Part shown: in pieces, positions 34,896 through 44,308 of the stretch
Layout: each line of letters opens with the position of its first letter
How positions within the stretch are numbered: the first letter of the stretch is position 1
NCBI GenBank assembly: GCA_003611955.1
Contig: RAZE01000004.1
Coordinates: 1-64,000, forward strand
Source of the DNA: a bacterium 1XD8-76
GTDB lineage: Bacteria > Bacillota > Clostridia > Lachnospirales > Lachnospiraceae
Direction: 5' to 3'
Length of the DNA: 64,000 bases
Notes under the pieces: generated by a model
What the model saw: only the letters and a program-made list of their open reading frames with translations
Databases searched by the model: none
What the model was told of the DNA's origin: nothing
Translations under genes and position numbers: made by a program

Positions 34896-35772
34896 TCACA
34901 CATTTTTTGACGGTTTATCCCGTCTGCAGCTTAAGATGTCACATAAAAGCAGTCGGAACAGTTCCGGCGGCCACAGGTCTTTCCGAAAGGGAAGTTCCAC
35001 GGAATTTTCGGATTTCAGGGAGTATATGCCGGGGGACGATCTGCGGCGCATGGATTGGAATATTTATGCCAGACTGGATAAATTATATATTCGAGAGTAT
35101 ATGGAAGAGAAGGAGGCACAGATACGGGTGCTGATCGACACCAGCGCTTCCATGGATTACGGTGCAGACAGCAAGGCGGAGCTTGCAAAGGATCTGGCGG
35201 CAGTGGTGAGTTTTCTGGCGCTCAACAACATGGACCGGGTGCTTTTGTGCGATATGAAGGATATGGGGCGCACACTTTCTGTGGGCGGCGGGAGAGGTGT
35301 TTTTGCCAAAGTGCTTCGTTGGCTGGAACAGCTCGAGTTTTCCGGTGAGATCGATATGCTTTCTGCAGTCAGGAGGATACCCTGCAGAGGCGGCGGGGTG
35401 ACGGTGATAATCAGCGATTTTCTGCATCCCGATATGCTGGATGATCAGGGGGCAGCGTCGGGCTATGAAAGGCTGCTGCAGTACCTGGATTACTGCGGAC
35501 AGCGTCCGGTGATCCTTCACACGATGGCGTCGGAGGAGCTGCATATCACGCTGGAAGGTGTGCTGAATCTGATCGATGCGGAGACAGAGCAGAAGAAACG
35601 GCTGGTGGTGGACGCAAAAGCCATCGATAGTTATGAGAGGGAACTTGCGCGTTTTATGGAGCGTATGAAAAGGGGCTGCACATCCGGCAGAGGAGCCTAT
35701 GTGCTCTGCGATACGGGAAGGGACAGAAAACAGCTTGTGTTTCAGGATTTAAGGGTGATCTATGATATTTGA
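34888..35772 (+). CDS. DUF58 domain protein with VWA-like fold
   Basis: 294 residues, overlapping moxR by 8 bases and the next gene by 11. The DUF58 signature (FSDFREYMPGDDLRRMDWNI) is at residues 40-60. A MIDAS-like DTSAS follows at about residues 85-89, so it may bind a divalent metal. No transmembrane helix. Presumed adaptor between the MoxR ATPase and the membrane VWA protein. Confidence 0.93.
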   Translation: MLDHTFFDGLSRLQLKMSHKSSRNSSGGHRSFRKGSSTEFSDFREYMPGDDLRRMDWNIYARLDKLYIREYMEEKEAQIRVLIDTSASMDYGADSKAELAKDLAAVVSFLALNNMDRVLLCDMKDMGRTLSVGGGRGVFAKVLRWLEQLEFSGEIDMLSAVRRIPCRGGGVTVIISDFLHPDMLDDQGAASGYERLLQYLDYCGQRPVILHTMASEELHITLEGVLNLIDAETEQKKRLVVDAKAIDSYERELARFMERMKRGCTSGRGAYVLCDTGRDRKQLVFQDLRVIYDI

Positions 35773-38700
35773 GAGTTTGTGGCCTCTGACACTGTTTTCG
35801 ACGGTGCCGGCAGTGATCATTTTATATTTGTTAAGACCGCGCGGAAAGGACTACAGGATTTCTTCGACGCTGCTGTGGGATAAGCTGTTTCGCAATCAGC
35901 AGTCCCGGACAGTTCTGGAGAAGTTTATCCACAATATTTTGATGTATCTTCAGATACTGATCCTGGCTCTCCTTATTTTGGCGCTGATGTCGCCCTATAT
36001 GCACAGAGTGGGAAAGAGCAGAGGGAATGTGATCTTTGTCTTTGATACCAGCGGAAGTATGCAGCACGATGCGGGGGATGGCAGGACGCGCCTTGATAAG
36101 GCTCTTAAGCAGGCGGAGAGTCTTATCCTTTCCTCGGAGGAGACAACTTTTTCGATCATCACCTGTGACTGCACAGGCACGGATCCGCTGGCGGTGGGTG
36201 TGAAGGACAAGAATACGCTGTTAGCGGCGCTTGATCAGATAACGTGCTGTGACGGGGGAGGAGATCTGTCGGATGCGCAGAGCATGGTGGAGACTTTCCG
36301 GGATGCCGGCGGTGAGACGGGGGAGGCATCGCAGGCGGAGGTGATTGTATTTACAGACGGCGGCGGCGCGGAGGAGGCGATGTGTTTTTCCGGGTACTTC
36401 GACGCGCAGGTGCTTGTTCTGGGCGAGGCGGTGAACAATGTATCGAATCAGTTCCTCAGCTGGGCCGATGTCGATGGAGAGACGAATGCGGAAGGCCTGC
36501 GCATGATCACCTGTGCATCCGGCATTGCCAACTACAGTGATGCGGAGGCTTCCATGGAAGTCAGCCTGTACGCGGGCGAGAAGCTGGTTGAGATCAGGAG
36601 GATGACGCTTGCCGCGGAGGAGACGGCGTTATGCTTTTTTGAGGATTTTCCCTGGCAGGGCGAGGTTCTGCGCAGTGAGATCAGTTCCGTGAAGTTTGCC
36701 GGAAGACAGGACGGGGACTCTCTGGCGGGCGATAATACGGCATTCGCCGTCGTGGAGCAGACGGGCAGCGTGGATACAGTGCTGATCGGAGAGGGCAATA
36801 CCTATGTGGAAAAAGCGTATGCGGCAGCTTTCGGGAGGAGTCTGACGAAGGTGAAGGGAGAAAGTGCGCTGCAGGGGACGCAGCCCCAGGCAGTGCGCAT
36901 CTATGATGCGGGCGCGGAGAGTGGACTGCGGGATGAGGGAAATTCTCTTGTGTTTCAGGACGAGAGCCTTAAGGCGGGGACTGCGGAGAAGGTGATGCTT
37001 TCGGTGACAGACTGCGAGCTGACAGAGGGGTTGTCCTCTTTTTCGATCGGTGTCAATGAGACCACCGTGTATGAGGTTCCCTCCTGGGGGACCGGTTTTT
37101 TGTGGGCAGGCGGTCAGTGTGCCGGGTATTATGGCGAGCATGACGGGGTCAGGACCGTTGTGGTCGGTTTTGATATCAGGGAATCGGACTTTCCGCTGAA
37201 GGCGGAGTTTCCGGTGTTTATGGCAAACGCCGTCCGCTTTCTGGGGGATACCTCGCTTCTGGCGGAAAATATCTATGAGGCGGGGGATGCGCTGCTGTTT
37301 CATCCGCTGGCTGATTTTGATGTGAATACGCTGTATGCGGAGACAAAAAAGGCAGGGGTTTTCGAAGTGACGGCGGGCGATCTGACGGAATCGTATGTGG
37401 TGCGTTTTGGCACGGAGGAAGAGTCTGACGGGCGGATCACGGCGGAGGGAACGGTTTCCGAGACCACCTACAGCAGCCAGCTTATGAAGGTGCGGCTGCG
37501 CAATGTACTGCTCTTGCTGGCCCTCGTCTTTATGGCGGCGGAATGGGTGCTGTATGTGCGGCAGATGCGGTATCGGGGCAGATTTTATCTGATCGTGCGT
37601 GTTGCCGGAGCGTGTATTTTACTGCTGGCGCTGTTCGGCGTGTCCGTAAACAGGAGGAGCGCCGTCAATACGACAGTTTTTCTGATGGATATATCGGACA
37701 GCAACGAACAGAACCTTCCCGCTATGGAGAATGTTCTGAAGGAGGCGCTGGATCGGATGCCGAAGGACAATCAGTATGGGATTGTGACTTTCGGGAAGAA
37801 TGCGCTTGTGGAGCAGTTTCTGACGAGGGAGGATCATTTTTCAAAGGTGATGTCTCTGCCGGAAAAGACTGCCACAAATTTTGAGAATGCCCTTTCCAGA
37901 GCGCTTGCCATGATTCCGGCGGAGGGAGCCGGAAGGGTTGTCATCCTGACGGACGGGAAGGAGACAAAAGGGGATCTTGGGCGCATGGCGCCGGCGCTTC
38001 TTTCGAGGCAGGTGGAGCTTCTCGCTTATGTCTATGAGTCGGAAAAAGGGCAGGATGTCTATGTGGAGGATGTGGAACTGCCGGGATATCTGTATCAGGG
38101 CGATTTGTATTCCATGACGGTGACGGTGGAGAGCAACTATGAGACGGATGCGCAGATCCAGATCCTGACAGGCGGGAGACAGACGAATGCCTACGAGGTT
38201 CATTTAAACAGAGGAAGCAATCAGTTCCGCTTTCAGCAGAAGGTGACAGGGGCGAATGTGGAAAGTTTTGAAGTCCGGGTGGCTGCCGCCGGAGACACCT
38301 GCGAGGAGAACAACAGTTATCACGCCTACTCTGTGGTGGATGCCGTGCCAAGGGTGCTTCTGGTATCCGGCATGGGGGAAGATAACAGCCCGTTTCAGAA
38401 TCTGCTGCAGAGCGCAGGCTGTAATTTTGATGTGACGGATGCGGCAGCTGCGCCGGACTCCCTGAGAGAGCTGTTGGAATATAAGAGCATCCTGCTCCAG
38501 AATGTGTATCTGTCGGATCTGCCGGAGGGATTTCTGGCAAATATGGAGACTTATGTGAAGGACTACGGCTGTGGGCTCATCTGCATCGGCGGCGAGGACA
38601 GTTTTGCCCTGGGCGGCTATCGGGACAGCGTTTTGGAGACAGTGCTTCCGGTGGATATGGAACTGCGGGGCGTGAATGAGATACCTTCCACGGCGATGAT

Positions 38701-40216
38701 CATGGTCATCGATCACTCAGGAAGCATGAGTATGGAGGCGGGCGGCGCGACAAGCCTGGATCTGGCTGTTACCGCCGCAAAGATGGCTGTGGATCAGATG
38801 CGGGATACGGATCAGGTGGGCGTCATCACCTTTGATGACACTTTTGAGTGGGTGGTGGAGCCGACGGCAGCCAATGAGAAAGAGAAGATCAAGGCCCAGA
38901 TCGAGACCATAGCGGAGGGCGGCGGAACGACCATCCAACCTGCGCTGTGGGCGGCGCTCGAAGGTGCGGAAAATTGTGAGGCGGGCATCCGCCATGTGAT
39001 CCTTTTGACGGACGGTCAGGGAGAAGGAAGAAACTATAGAGATATTATCAGGGAATATACAGACGCAGGGGTTACGCTGTCCACGGTGGCGGTGGGAGAC
39101 GATTCGGACGCAAGGCTCCTTGAACAGCTTGCGGACAACTGCGGCGGGCGTTACTATTATTCCGATATGGCAACGGATATTCCGAAGATCTTTGCCCAGG
39201 AGGTATTTTTGAGCGGAGATACTTATTTGCAGAACGGGCTGTTTCATTTGGCTGTGGATGGCGGCAATGAGATCACGGAGGGGCTGTTTGAGGACGGGTG
39301 GCCGGGGATCTTCGGTTATGTCTGCGCAACGCCGAAGAATGCCTCCAGCGTGCTGATCGCTTCGGAGAAGGACGATCCGCTGCTCACCGTCATGCAGTAC
39401 GGCCTGGGGCATACTGTCGCCTGGAATACGGATGTGACAAACGAGTGGACTGCCGGGTATGCGGGGGAGGGCGATTATGCGCAGCTCTGGAAGCGCATTG
39501 TGGATTACAGTGTGGGCAATGCGGCGATCGGTGAGGACTCGGTGGATGTGAAAACGGAGGGAGGTTACACTGATGTCGTCTATCAAGCCAGAGATTACGA
39601 CAGGCAGACGAGGGTGGAGGCAGTGTATACCGATCCGGAGGGAAATACACAGACGGTTTCTCTGCAGGCTGTGGCGCCGGGGCGTTTTGAGACAAAACTG
39701 GATACGGATGTCACAGGCATTTATAATCTCAGCGTGCGGCGGCTGGATGAGGGGGAGATCGCGAACGCCGTGACTACTGCGGTGGCGGTGCAGTATTCGG
39801 ATGAATACAAATTTGATGTGGATCAGGAGATCTTTACCGGCTTTGTGGAGCGCTGCGGGACGATGCTCGATCCGGAGCAGAATTTATGGGAGCAGAGAAA
39901 GAGCGGGATAAAAGAGCGCTATGAGCTGACAAAGTGGCTGATCCTTGTGCTGATCTTCTGGTTTCTGATGGATATCGCTCTGCGCAGGTTTCATGTTCTG
40001 CCGCAGGATACGAAACTGTACCGGATAGCGGTGGAGTATCGGATGAGGAGGAAGATGGGGACTGAGCGTATGGAGGCGGATATATCGGAAAGCGCAGACG
40101 ATTCCGGAAGAAAGAAAAAGCAAAAGAAACCGAAAAAAGGGGATGGGAAGAAAGAGGTGCAGACGTTGGATACTTCCGCTCTGTTGCAGAAGAGGGATCA
40201 GAGAAAGCAAATGTAA
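35762..40216 (+). CDS. giant membrane protein with three VWA domains (BatA-type plus VWA/amidotransferase-like fusion)
   Basis: 1484 residues. The N-terminus is BatA-like: two helices (about 1-22, 58-80) around LLRPRGKDYRISSTLLWDKL. VWA1 has MIDAS DTSGS near residues 93-97. Two helices lie near 577-630. VWA2 has DISDS near 642-646. A glutamine-amidotransferase-like part (GLICIGGEDSFALGGYRDSV) precedes VWA3, with DHSGS near 984-988 and GGGTTIQPALW. A last helix (about 1388-1406) leads to a Lys-rich tail. Relatives I recall are encoded as two genes of roughly 600 and 850 residues, so this looks like a fusion. Probably a surface scaffold served by MoxR/DUF58. Confidence 0.85.
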   Translation: MIFESLWPLTLFSTVPAVIILYLLRPRGKDYRISSTLLWDKLFRNQQSRTVLEKFIHNILMYLQILILALLILALMSPYMHRVGKSRGNVIFVFDTSGSMQHDAGDGRTRLDKALKQAESLILSSEETTFSIITCDCTGTDPLAVGVKDKNTLLAALDQITCCDGGGDLSDAQSMVETFRDAGGETGEASQAEVIVFTDGGGAEEAMCFSGYFDAQVLVLGEAVNNVSNQFLSWADVDGETNAEGLRMITCASGIANYSDAEASMEVSLYAGEKLVEIRRMTLAAEETALCFFEDFPWQGEVLRSEISSVKFAGRQDGDSLAGDNTAFAVVEQTGSVDTVLIGEGNTYVEKAYAAAFGRSLTKVKGESALQGTQPQAVRIYDAGAESGLRDEGNSLVFQDESLKAGTAEKVMLSVTDCELTEGLSSFSIGVNETTVYEVPSWGTGFLWAGGQCAGYYGEHDGVRTVVVGFDIRESDFPLKAEFPVFMANAVRFLGDTSLLAENIYEAGDALLFHPLADFDVNTLYAETKKAGVFEVTAGDLTESYVVRFGTEEESDGRITAEGTVSETTYSSQLMKVRLRNVLLLLALVFMAAEWVLYVRQMRYRGRFYLIVRVAGACILLLALFGVSVNRRSAVNTTVFLMDISDSNEQNLPAMENVLKEALDRMPKDNQYGIVTFGKNALVEQFLTREDHFSKVMSLPEKTATNFENALSRALAMIPAEGAGRVVILTDGKETKGDLGRMAPALLSRQVELLAYVYESEKGQDVYVEDVELPGYLYQGDLYSMTVTVESNYETDAQIQILTGGRQTNAYEVHLNRGSNQFRFQQKVTGANVESFEVRVAAAGDTCEENNSYHAYSVVDAVPRVLLVSGMGEDNSPFQNLLQSAGCNFDVTDAAAAPDSLRELLEYKSILLQNVYLSDLPEGFLANMETYVKDYGCGLICIGGEDSFALGGYRDSVLETVLPVDMELRGVNEIPSTAMIMVIDHSGSMSMEAGGATSLDLAVTAAKMAVDQMRDTDQVGVITFDDTFEWVVEPTAANEKEKIKAQIETIAEGGGTTIQPALWAALEGAENCEAGIRHVILLTDGQGEGRNYRDIIREYTDAGVTLSTVAVGDDSDARLLEQLADNCGGRYYYSDMATDIPKIFAQEVFLSGDTYLQNGLFHLAVDGGNEITEGLFEDGWPGIFGYVCATPKNASSVLIASEKDDPLLTVMQYGLGHTVAWNTDVTNEWTAGYAGEGDYAQLWKRIVDYSVGNAAIGEDSVDVKTEGGYTDVVYQARDYDRQTRVEAVYTDPEGNTQTVSLQAVAPGRFETKLDTDVTGIYNLSVRRLDEGEIANAVTTAVAVQYSDEYKFDVDQEIFTGFVERCGTMLDPEQNLWEQRKSGIKERYELTKWLILVLIFWFLMDIALRRFHVLPQDTKLYRIAVEYRMRRKMGTERMEADISESADDSGRKKKQKKPKKGDGKKEVQTLDTSALLQKRDQRKQM

Positions 40217-40241
40217 TGATTCCTGATAAGGGGCATGGATT

Positions 40242-40724
40242 ATGGAGAAAGATACTCGTCTTATCAATATTTATCTGAAAATTCATCACAGAAGATCGCT
40301 GACGATCAGTGACCTCAGTTATTTGGCGCAGTATGATCCGGAATGTTTTAAGAAAACCTGTAAGAATGTTGTCTATAATATTCCCGAGACAAAGCCGATC
40401 ATGTCAGCGGAGACGGGACCGGTACAGAAGCATGAAACAGGTTCCGGGCTGAAAGCGGGATCGGAATCTTCCCAGATCGGTAAAACGAAGTACGGATCAA
40501 AACAGGAACCGGAATCTTCCGACTGGCAGGACATTGAGAAAATTCTGGAAAATATCAGGCATCTGGAGATGCAGGATTTTCCAATTGCGGATATAGACGC
40601 TGACAGGGTGAAAGGGCTCTTGGGAAATCTGTATATGGAACTGTTGTTTCCGCATAATGACAACTATCCGTTTATGGATATGATGGATCATGTCAATGTA
40701 CCCTCGTTTGATAAAAGGGCCTAG
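40242..40724 (+). CDS. hypothetical cytosolic protein
   Basis: 160 residues preceded by AAGGGG. An N-terminal helical part (IYLKIHHRRSLTISDLSYLA, then QYDPECFKKTCKNVVYN) is joined by a Ser/Glu/Lys-rich linker to a C-terminal helix pair (EKILENIRHLEMQDFPIADI). No signal peptide and no known domain recognised. The first part resembles small DNA- or protein-binding helical modules, but this is only an impression. It lies 26 bases after the giant VWA gene and may belong to its transcript. Confidence 0.6.
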   Translation: MEKDTRLINIYLKIHHRRSLTISDLSYLAQYDPECFKKTCKNVVYNIPETKPIMSAETGPVQKHETGSGLKAGSESSQIGKTKYGSKQEPESSDWQDIEKILENIRHLEMQDFPIADIDADRVKGLLGNLYMELLFPHNDNYPFMDMMDHVNVPSFDKRA

Positions 40725-40741
40725 GGTGATAGGGAAGGCAG

Positions 40742-41557
40742 ATGACAAAAAGAGAATTTAAGGAAGTCAATATGCGCGGCCAGGGGCGGTGCATATTGGA
40801 ACTGGGTAAAAAATTGTGTGTTATTTTGGCATTGACTTATGCATGCCTGTGTCTTTCCATGCGTCTTTCTGTGCGTGAGACTTCGTATGCCGAGGGAGAG
40901 TGCATGCTGTATTATATAGTGAATGCAGACGGTATGAAGGGATTGGGACATAGTATTTTGATGGTGGTGGATGGAGAGGGCCGTGGAACGGTGCTCAGTT
41001 TTAACGGGATGCAGAGATCGCTTTCGGAGAGCCTTATGGGGAAGAGCGGCATAGGAAAACTGAGCGTCGGAGTGATGGATGCGGAGGAGACAAAAGCTTT
41101 TCTGGGTTCGGGCGATCTGAGTCTGGAGGGCGATCAGCTTGCGGATAATTATGATATGGCGCTGTACAGACCGATCACACGGGAGGATTACCGGATTGTT
41201 TTAGAGCAGGTCTTGCCGTACAGAGAGGCGGAAGAAGGGTTTACCGTTTTGTATGGGAAGTGGGTGACGGAGGAAGATGCCGCAGAAAAAGCGGAGTATC
41301 GACGGGCGTTGGAGCAGATGGCAGAGGATGAAAGTCTGCCGTTATATCAGATCTATACCAATAACTGCGACCATGCGGCGAGGATGATGGCTTCTCCGGT
41401 TGATCAGGATCTGTTTGACTATACTTATGGTGCATGGCGCATGACGCCAAACGGGAATCTGAAGGCTTTTGGGAAGAAGGCGGAAAAATGGGGCGTTATG
41501 GAGCTGGGGGAGCAGACTTTGGCGGAGAGGATCTTGATGTTTCTGGTGAGTTTTTGA
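40742..41557 (+). CDS. secreted protein with possible permuted papain-like His/Cys pair
   Basis: 271 residues with an N-terminal membrane/signal segment (LCVILALTYACLCLSM). The mature part opens YYIVNADGMKGLGHSILMVV, and near residue 205 has YQIYTNNCDHAARMMAS. A Gly-His-Ser strand early and an Asn-Cys-x-His helix late is the order found in circularly permuted NlpC/P60 (LRAT/YiiX-like) enzymes, where His comes before Cys. If so it could cut amide or ester bonds at the cell surface. Fold assignment is tentative. Confidence 0.6.
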   Translation: MTKREFKEVNMRGQGRCILELGKKLCVILALTYACLCLSMRLSVRETSYAEGECMLYYIVNADGMKGLGHSILMVVDGEGRGTVLSFNGMQRSLSESLMGKSGIGKLSVGVMDAEETKAFLGSGDLSLEGDQLADNYDMALYRPITREDYRIVLEQVLPYREAEEGFTVLYGKWVTEEDAAEKAEYRRALEQMAEDESLPLYQIYTNNCDHAARMMASPVDQDLFDYTYGAWRMTPNGNLKAFGKKAEKWGVMELGEQTLAERILMFLVSF

Positions 41558-41625
41558 AAACTTTGTAAAGTCTGTTTCAGCTGAGAAAAGTTTGCGCTCA
41601 ATAGAGGAACGAGAAGGAACATTTA

Positions 41626-42051
41626 ATGCGAAAAAAAGGATTAAAGATCAGATGGCGGGGAATATTATGCGGCAATACCGGAAGAGACAAGAGAAGAAGC
41701 CGGATCAAGGGTAGAAGAGAAGATAAAGATGTTGGCTCTTTTAAAGAGAGATGACAATTTCGGATGTTGTGTCAGAGAGTCGGCGGAGTGGATCCGCTGT
41801 ATTCTTTGGAGGAAGTGCCTCTGCTGCCGAATCTAAAAAGTCTGTCTGTGCAGATAAACAGGGATGACTCCATGATCAGGGATTTTACACCTGTCACGGA
41901 ACTGTCCCGGTTAGAAAAATTTTCTGTAGAGTATGCGGAAAAAGAGATAGATCTCTCTTTTCTGGCGGGGATGGAGACAGTGACTGGCCTTGCTTTGTCA
42001 AACTGTCGGATCGAAGACCTTACGTTTCTGGAATGTATGGTTTTACCATAA
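41626..42051 (+). pseudogene. broken leucine-rich-like protein fragment
   Basis: Two coding-like pieces lie in different frames. About 41645-41762 reads EYYAAIPEETREEAGSRVEE and on to LLKRDDNFG. From about 41764 another frame reads LYSLEEVPLLPNLKSLSVQI, with later LSRLEKFSVEYAEKEIDLSF and VTGLALSNCRIEDLTFLE, the spacing of short leucine-rich repeats. The frame closes at 42051 inside the next fragment. No intact start. Probably the N-terminal domain of a lipoprotein whose signal peptide was lost or shifted. Confidence 0.55.
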
Positions 42052-42518
42052 ATAATGTCCGGGAAGAGGAGTGGGAGGACAGGGATATTTTTGGCGCGAG
42101 GTCTGTTTACGGAGAGGATGTTATGGAGTATGTATATGATCCGGAGGTGACCATACAATATACGCCGTCCGGACAGATAGACCATTACTGTTTAAGGAGG
42201 ATGGCGGAGCGGGAAGTGGATGGAGAAATAAAAGATACGATGTGTACGGCACTGGAAATGGATTATATCTATCGCGATGACAGTACTCTCTTTTACCGGG
42301 ATTATCGGCATGATCCTTATCTGTTCAGCACGACCCTCTCAACTTTGAGAAGTTTTTATGATGAAGAGGGAAGGGTCATATATGAGAGCGGATATATTAC
42401 GCACGGGAAACTGGAATACTATTATATTTACGATGATAAGAGAGAGTTTCCGACTCATTGTCTGTGTATCGATCATGATCTGGGGTATGCCGTCCCGGAT
42501 CTGGTGAGGTATGAGTGA
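42033..42518 (+). pseudogene. C-terminal fragment of the PTWYY lipoprotein family
   Basis: 161 codons beginning MYGFTINNVREEEWEDRDIF. This aligns with the WASMYGFT point of the intact paralogue at 46639 and continues with the family blocks (EMDYIYRDDSTLFYRDYRHD; RSFYDEEGRVIYESGYITHG). It lacks signal peptide and N-terminal half and has lost the PTWYY end. The leucine-rich fragment upstream runs into it, so two different genes have been joined here. Confidence 0.6.
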
Positions 42519-42671
42519 GCTGACAGACGTTGCATTATTTCTGAGATGAAACGTTAGAGTATGCTGTTGTTGATAAGATAAGTTTGATATTGTAGAGGGA
42601 CAGCGAAAGATGTAAGGGTGGTTTTTCTCGTTGATTTTTTGTGGAAAAATGAAATGCAGGGGGCTGAAAAC

Positions 42672-44255
42672 GTGTTCGGGAAAAAATTTATACGTTGTAT
42701 AGCAATAACAACGATTTTTATGATAATTCTGACCAGTTGTGCGAAAACGAAAGTTCCACGGGATACAGATGCTGAGATAGAAGAGCAGAATTCGCAGGTA
42801 GAGGATGAATTGGCAGAATTTGTGGATGACACATTGCAGATGCCGGATGAATCCGTGAGTGCGATCGTCGGAACATGGCAAAATACACCCGATCCGAAGA
42901 AAGAATGGATGACATCCTATAAAACCTGCTTTTCTCCGGATGGACGGGCTGTGCATTACGGCTTTAGAAACGTGGATTTTGGGACATGGACGCAGGATGG
43001 AGATATCTATACGGTGTATTTTGATGATTGCAGTTATTTTGGGATTGACGGCGGAAACCATCATGTTCCTTCATACACGCTCACCTGTTGGCTGGAAGTT
43101 TCGGAAGATGGTGAGAAAAAGAGTCTGCATCGAGATACGGAGAGAGAAACTGAGATATCACTGGAAGTGGAGACATGGGATGGGATAGAGTTGCATACCG
43201 CTCAGTATACTGCTGTCGATCTCGATGATTATGGATGTCCGCTTTCTTATGAGAGTGGTCTGGCGGAAGTTTATGAATATGCTTCGGATTATTATTCGGA
43301 ATCTGCAGAGTGCAGCGATCTTTTGAAGCAGGGACTTTTGGAGATAGCCGGGCTTTTGGCAGAGGGGACGGCAACAGAGATGGAACTGGCGGCTTTGCCG
43401 GGTACTCTCGAAGATATAGTAACATACGATTTTACCGGGGACGGCAGGGAGGAGGTACTTGTCCATGTTGAATTTTTTAATACCAGGGCAGATGGCGGAG
43501 AGGAGGCAATCTATATTATTTCTCCTGTAGGGGATGGCAGCTATAGCATCCTGGCAGAGAATATGGATTTTAAGAGAGGTTATACCGATATACTGGCTCC
43601 TGACGGAACGGAATTGCTCTCGTTAGGCTATGCCTCCGCTTCTTCCTGGAAGGGCGGCGTCAGATATCATCTGGGATACAGAGAAGGAGAGATCGTAGTG
43701 GACAGAGAGGAGTCCTATTGGTTTCATTGGGATTATCCTTTGATAAATGATGTGAATGATTTTAAGAACGGTGTCTTTTACGTCTATGTCGCAAGAAATC
43801 CGCAGGAAGGGGAGGTGGAGGGCTATGGATCCTATATCGAATTGGAGGACAGTATAAAAATAGACGAGGAAACGTTTGAACCGGTTTTTCTTCCTTTCAC
43901 CGGGCATGGATGGGAAGAGTATGAGTATCCGGCGGTATATTCGCTTTGCCATCCTTTTTCAGAGGACTGGTGGCTGGATGGCGGGAAATACCCGGAGGAT
44001 GGGGAAGCTTATGGGCGAGGAATGGCAGACTGGATCGCGGAAGCGGAAGATGATGATCCCGATGAGATGCTGAGAGAAGCGGTGGAAAAATCCGGGTATA
44101 AAATGGAGAAAAAGGCATATCCCTGGACCGATGAGACAAAAGAAAATGTGGTCGGACTGCTTCGATGTCCGGTGGCGAATCATTATTATATTTCGGAGGA
44201 TCATGTCGCTTATTATGCGAGAGGGGAAGTTCATTTTGTTGAAATAGAGCAGTGA
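42672..44255 (+). CDS. lipoprotein of unknown function
   Basis: About 527 residues from GTG 42672, eight bases after AGGGGG; an ATG at 42654 is possible. Lipobox ILTSC about residue 20. The first domain (GTWQNTPDPKKEWMTSYKTC ... TVYFDDCSYFGIDGGNHHVP) resembles a lipocalin-like 'GTW' module. The second (VTYDFTGDGREEVLVHVEFF) is like FG-GAP/VCBS-type repeats that bind calcium. No enzyme motif seen. Its upstream region resembles that of the lipoprotein at 46639. Confidence 0.65.
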   Translation: MFGKKFIRCIAITTIFMIILTSCAKTKVPRDTDAEIEEQNSQVEDELAEFVDDTLQMPDESVSAIVGTWQNTPDPKKEWMTSYKTCFSPDGRAVHYGFRNVDFGTWTQDGDIYTVYFDDCSYFGIDGGNHHVPSYTLTCWLEVSEDGEKKSLHRDTERETEISLEVETWDGIELHTAQYTAVDLDDYGCPLSYESGLAEVYEYASDYYSESAECSDLLKQGLLEIAGLLAEGTATEMELAALPGTLEDIVTYDFTGDGREEVLVHVEFFNTRADGGEEAIYIISPVGDGSYSILAENMDFKRGYTDILAPDGTELLSLGYASASSWKGGVRYHLGYREGEIVVDREESYWFHWDYPLINDVNDFKNGVFYVYVARNPQEGEVEGYGSYIELEDSIKIDEETFEPVFLPFTGHGWEEYEYPAVYSLCHPFSEDWWLDGGKYPEDGEAYGRGMADWIAEAEDDDPDEMLREAVEKSGYKMEKKAYPWTDETKENVVGLLRCPVANHYYISEDHVAYYARGEVHFVEIEQ

Positions 44256-44308
44256 GCTGTTGAAACTGGAGCCGAAGGCAAGATGGTTTCTGAAGGGTTA
44301 GGCACAGA

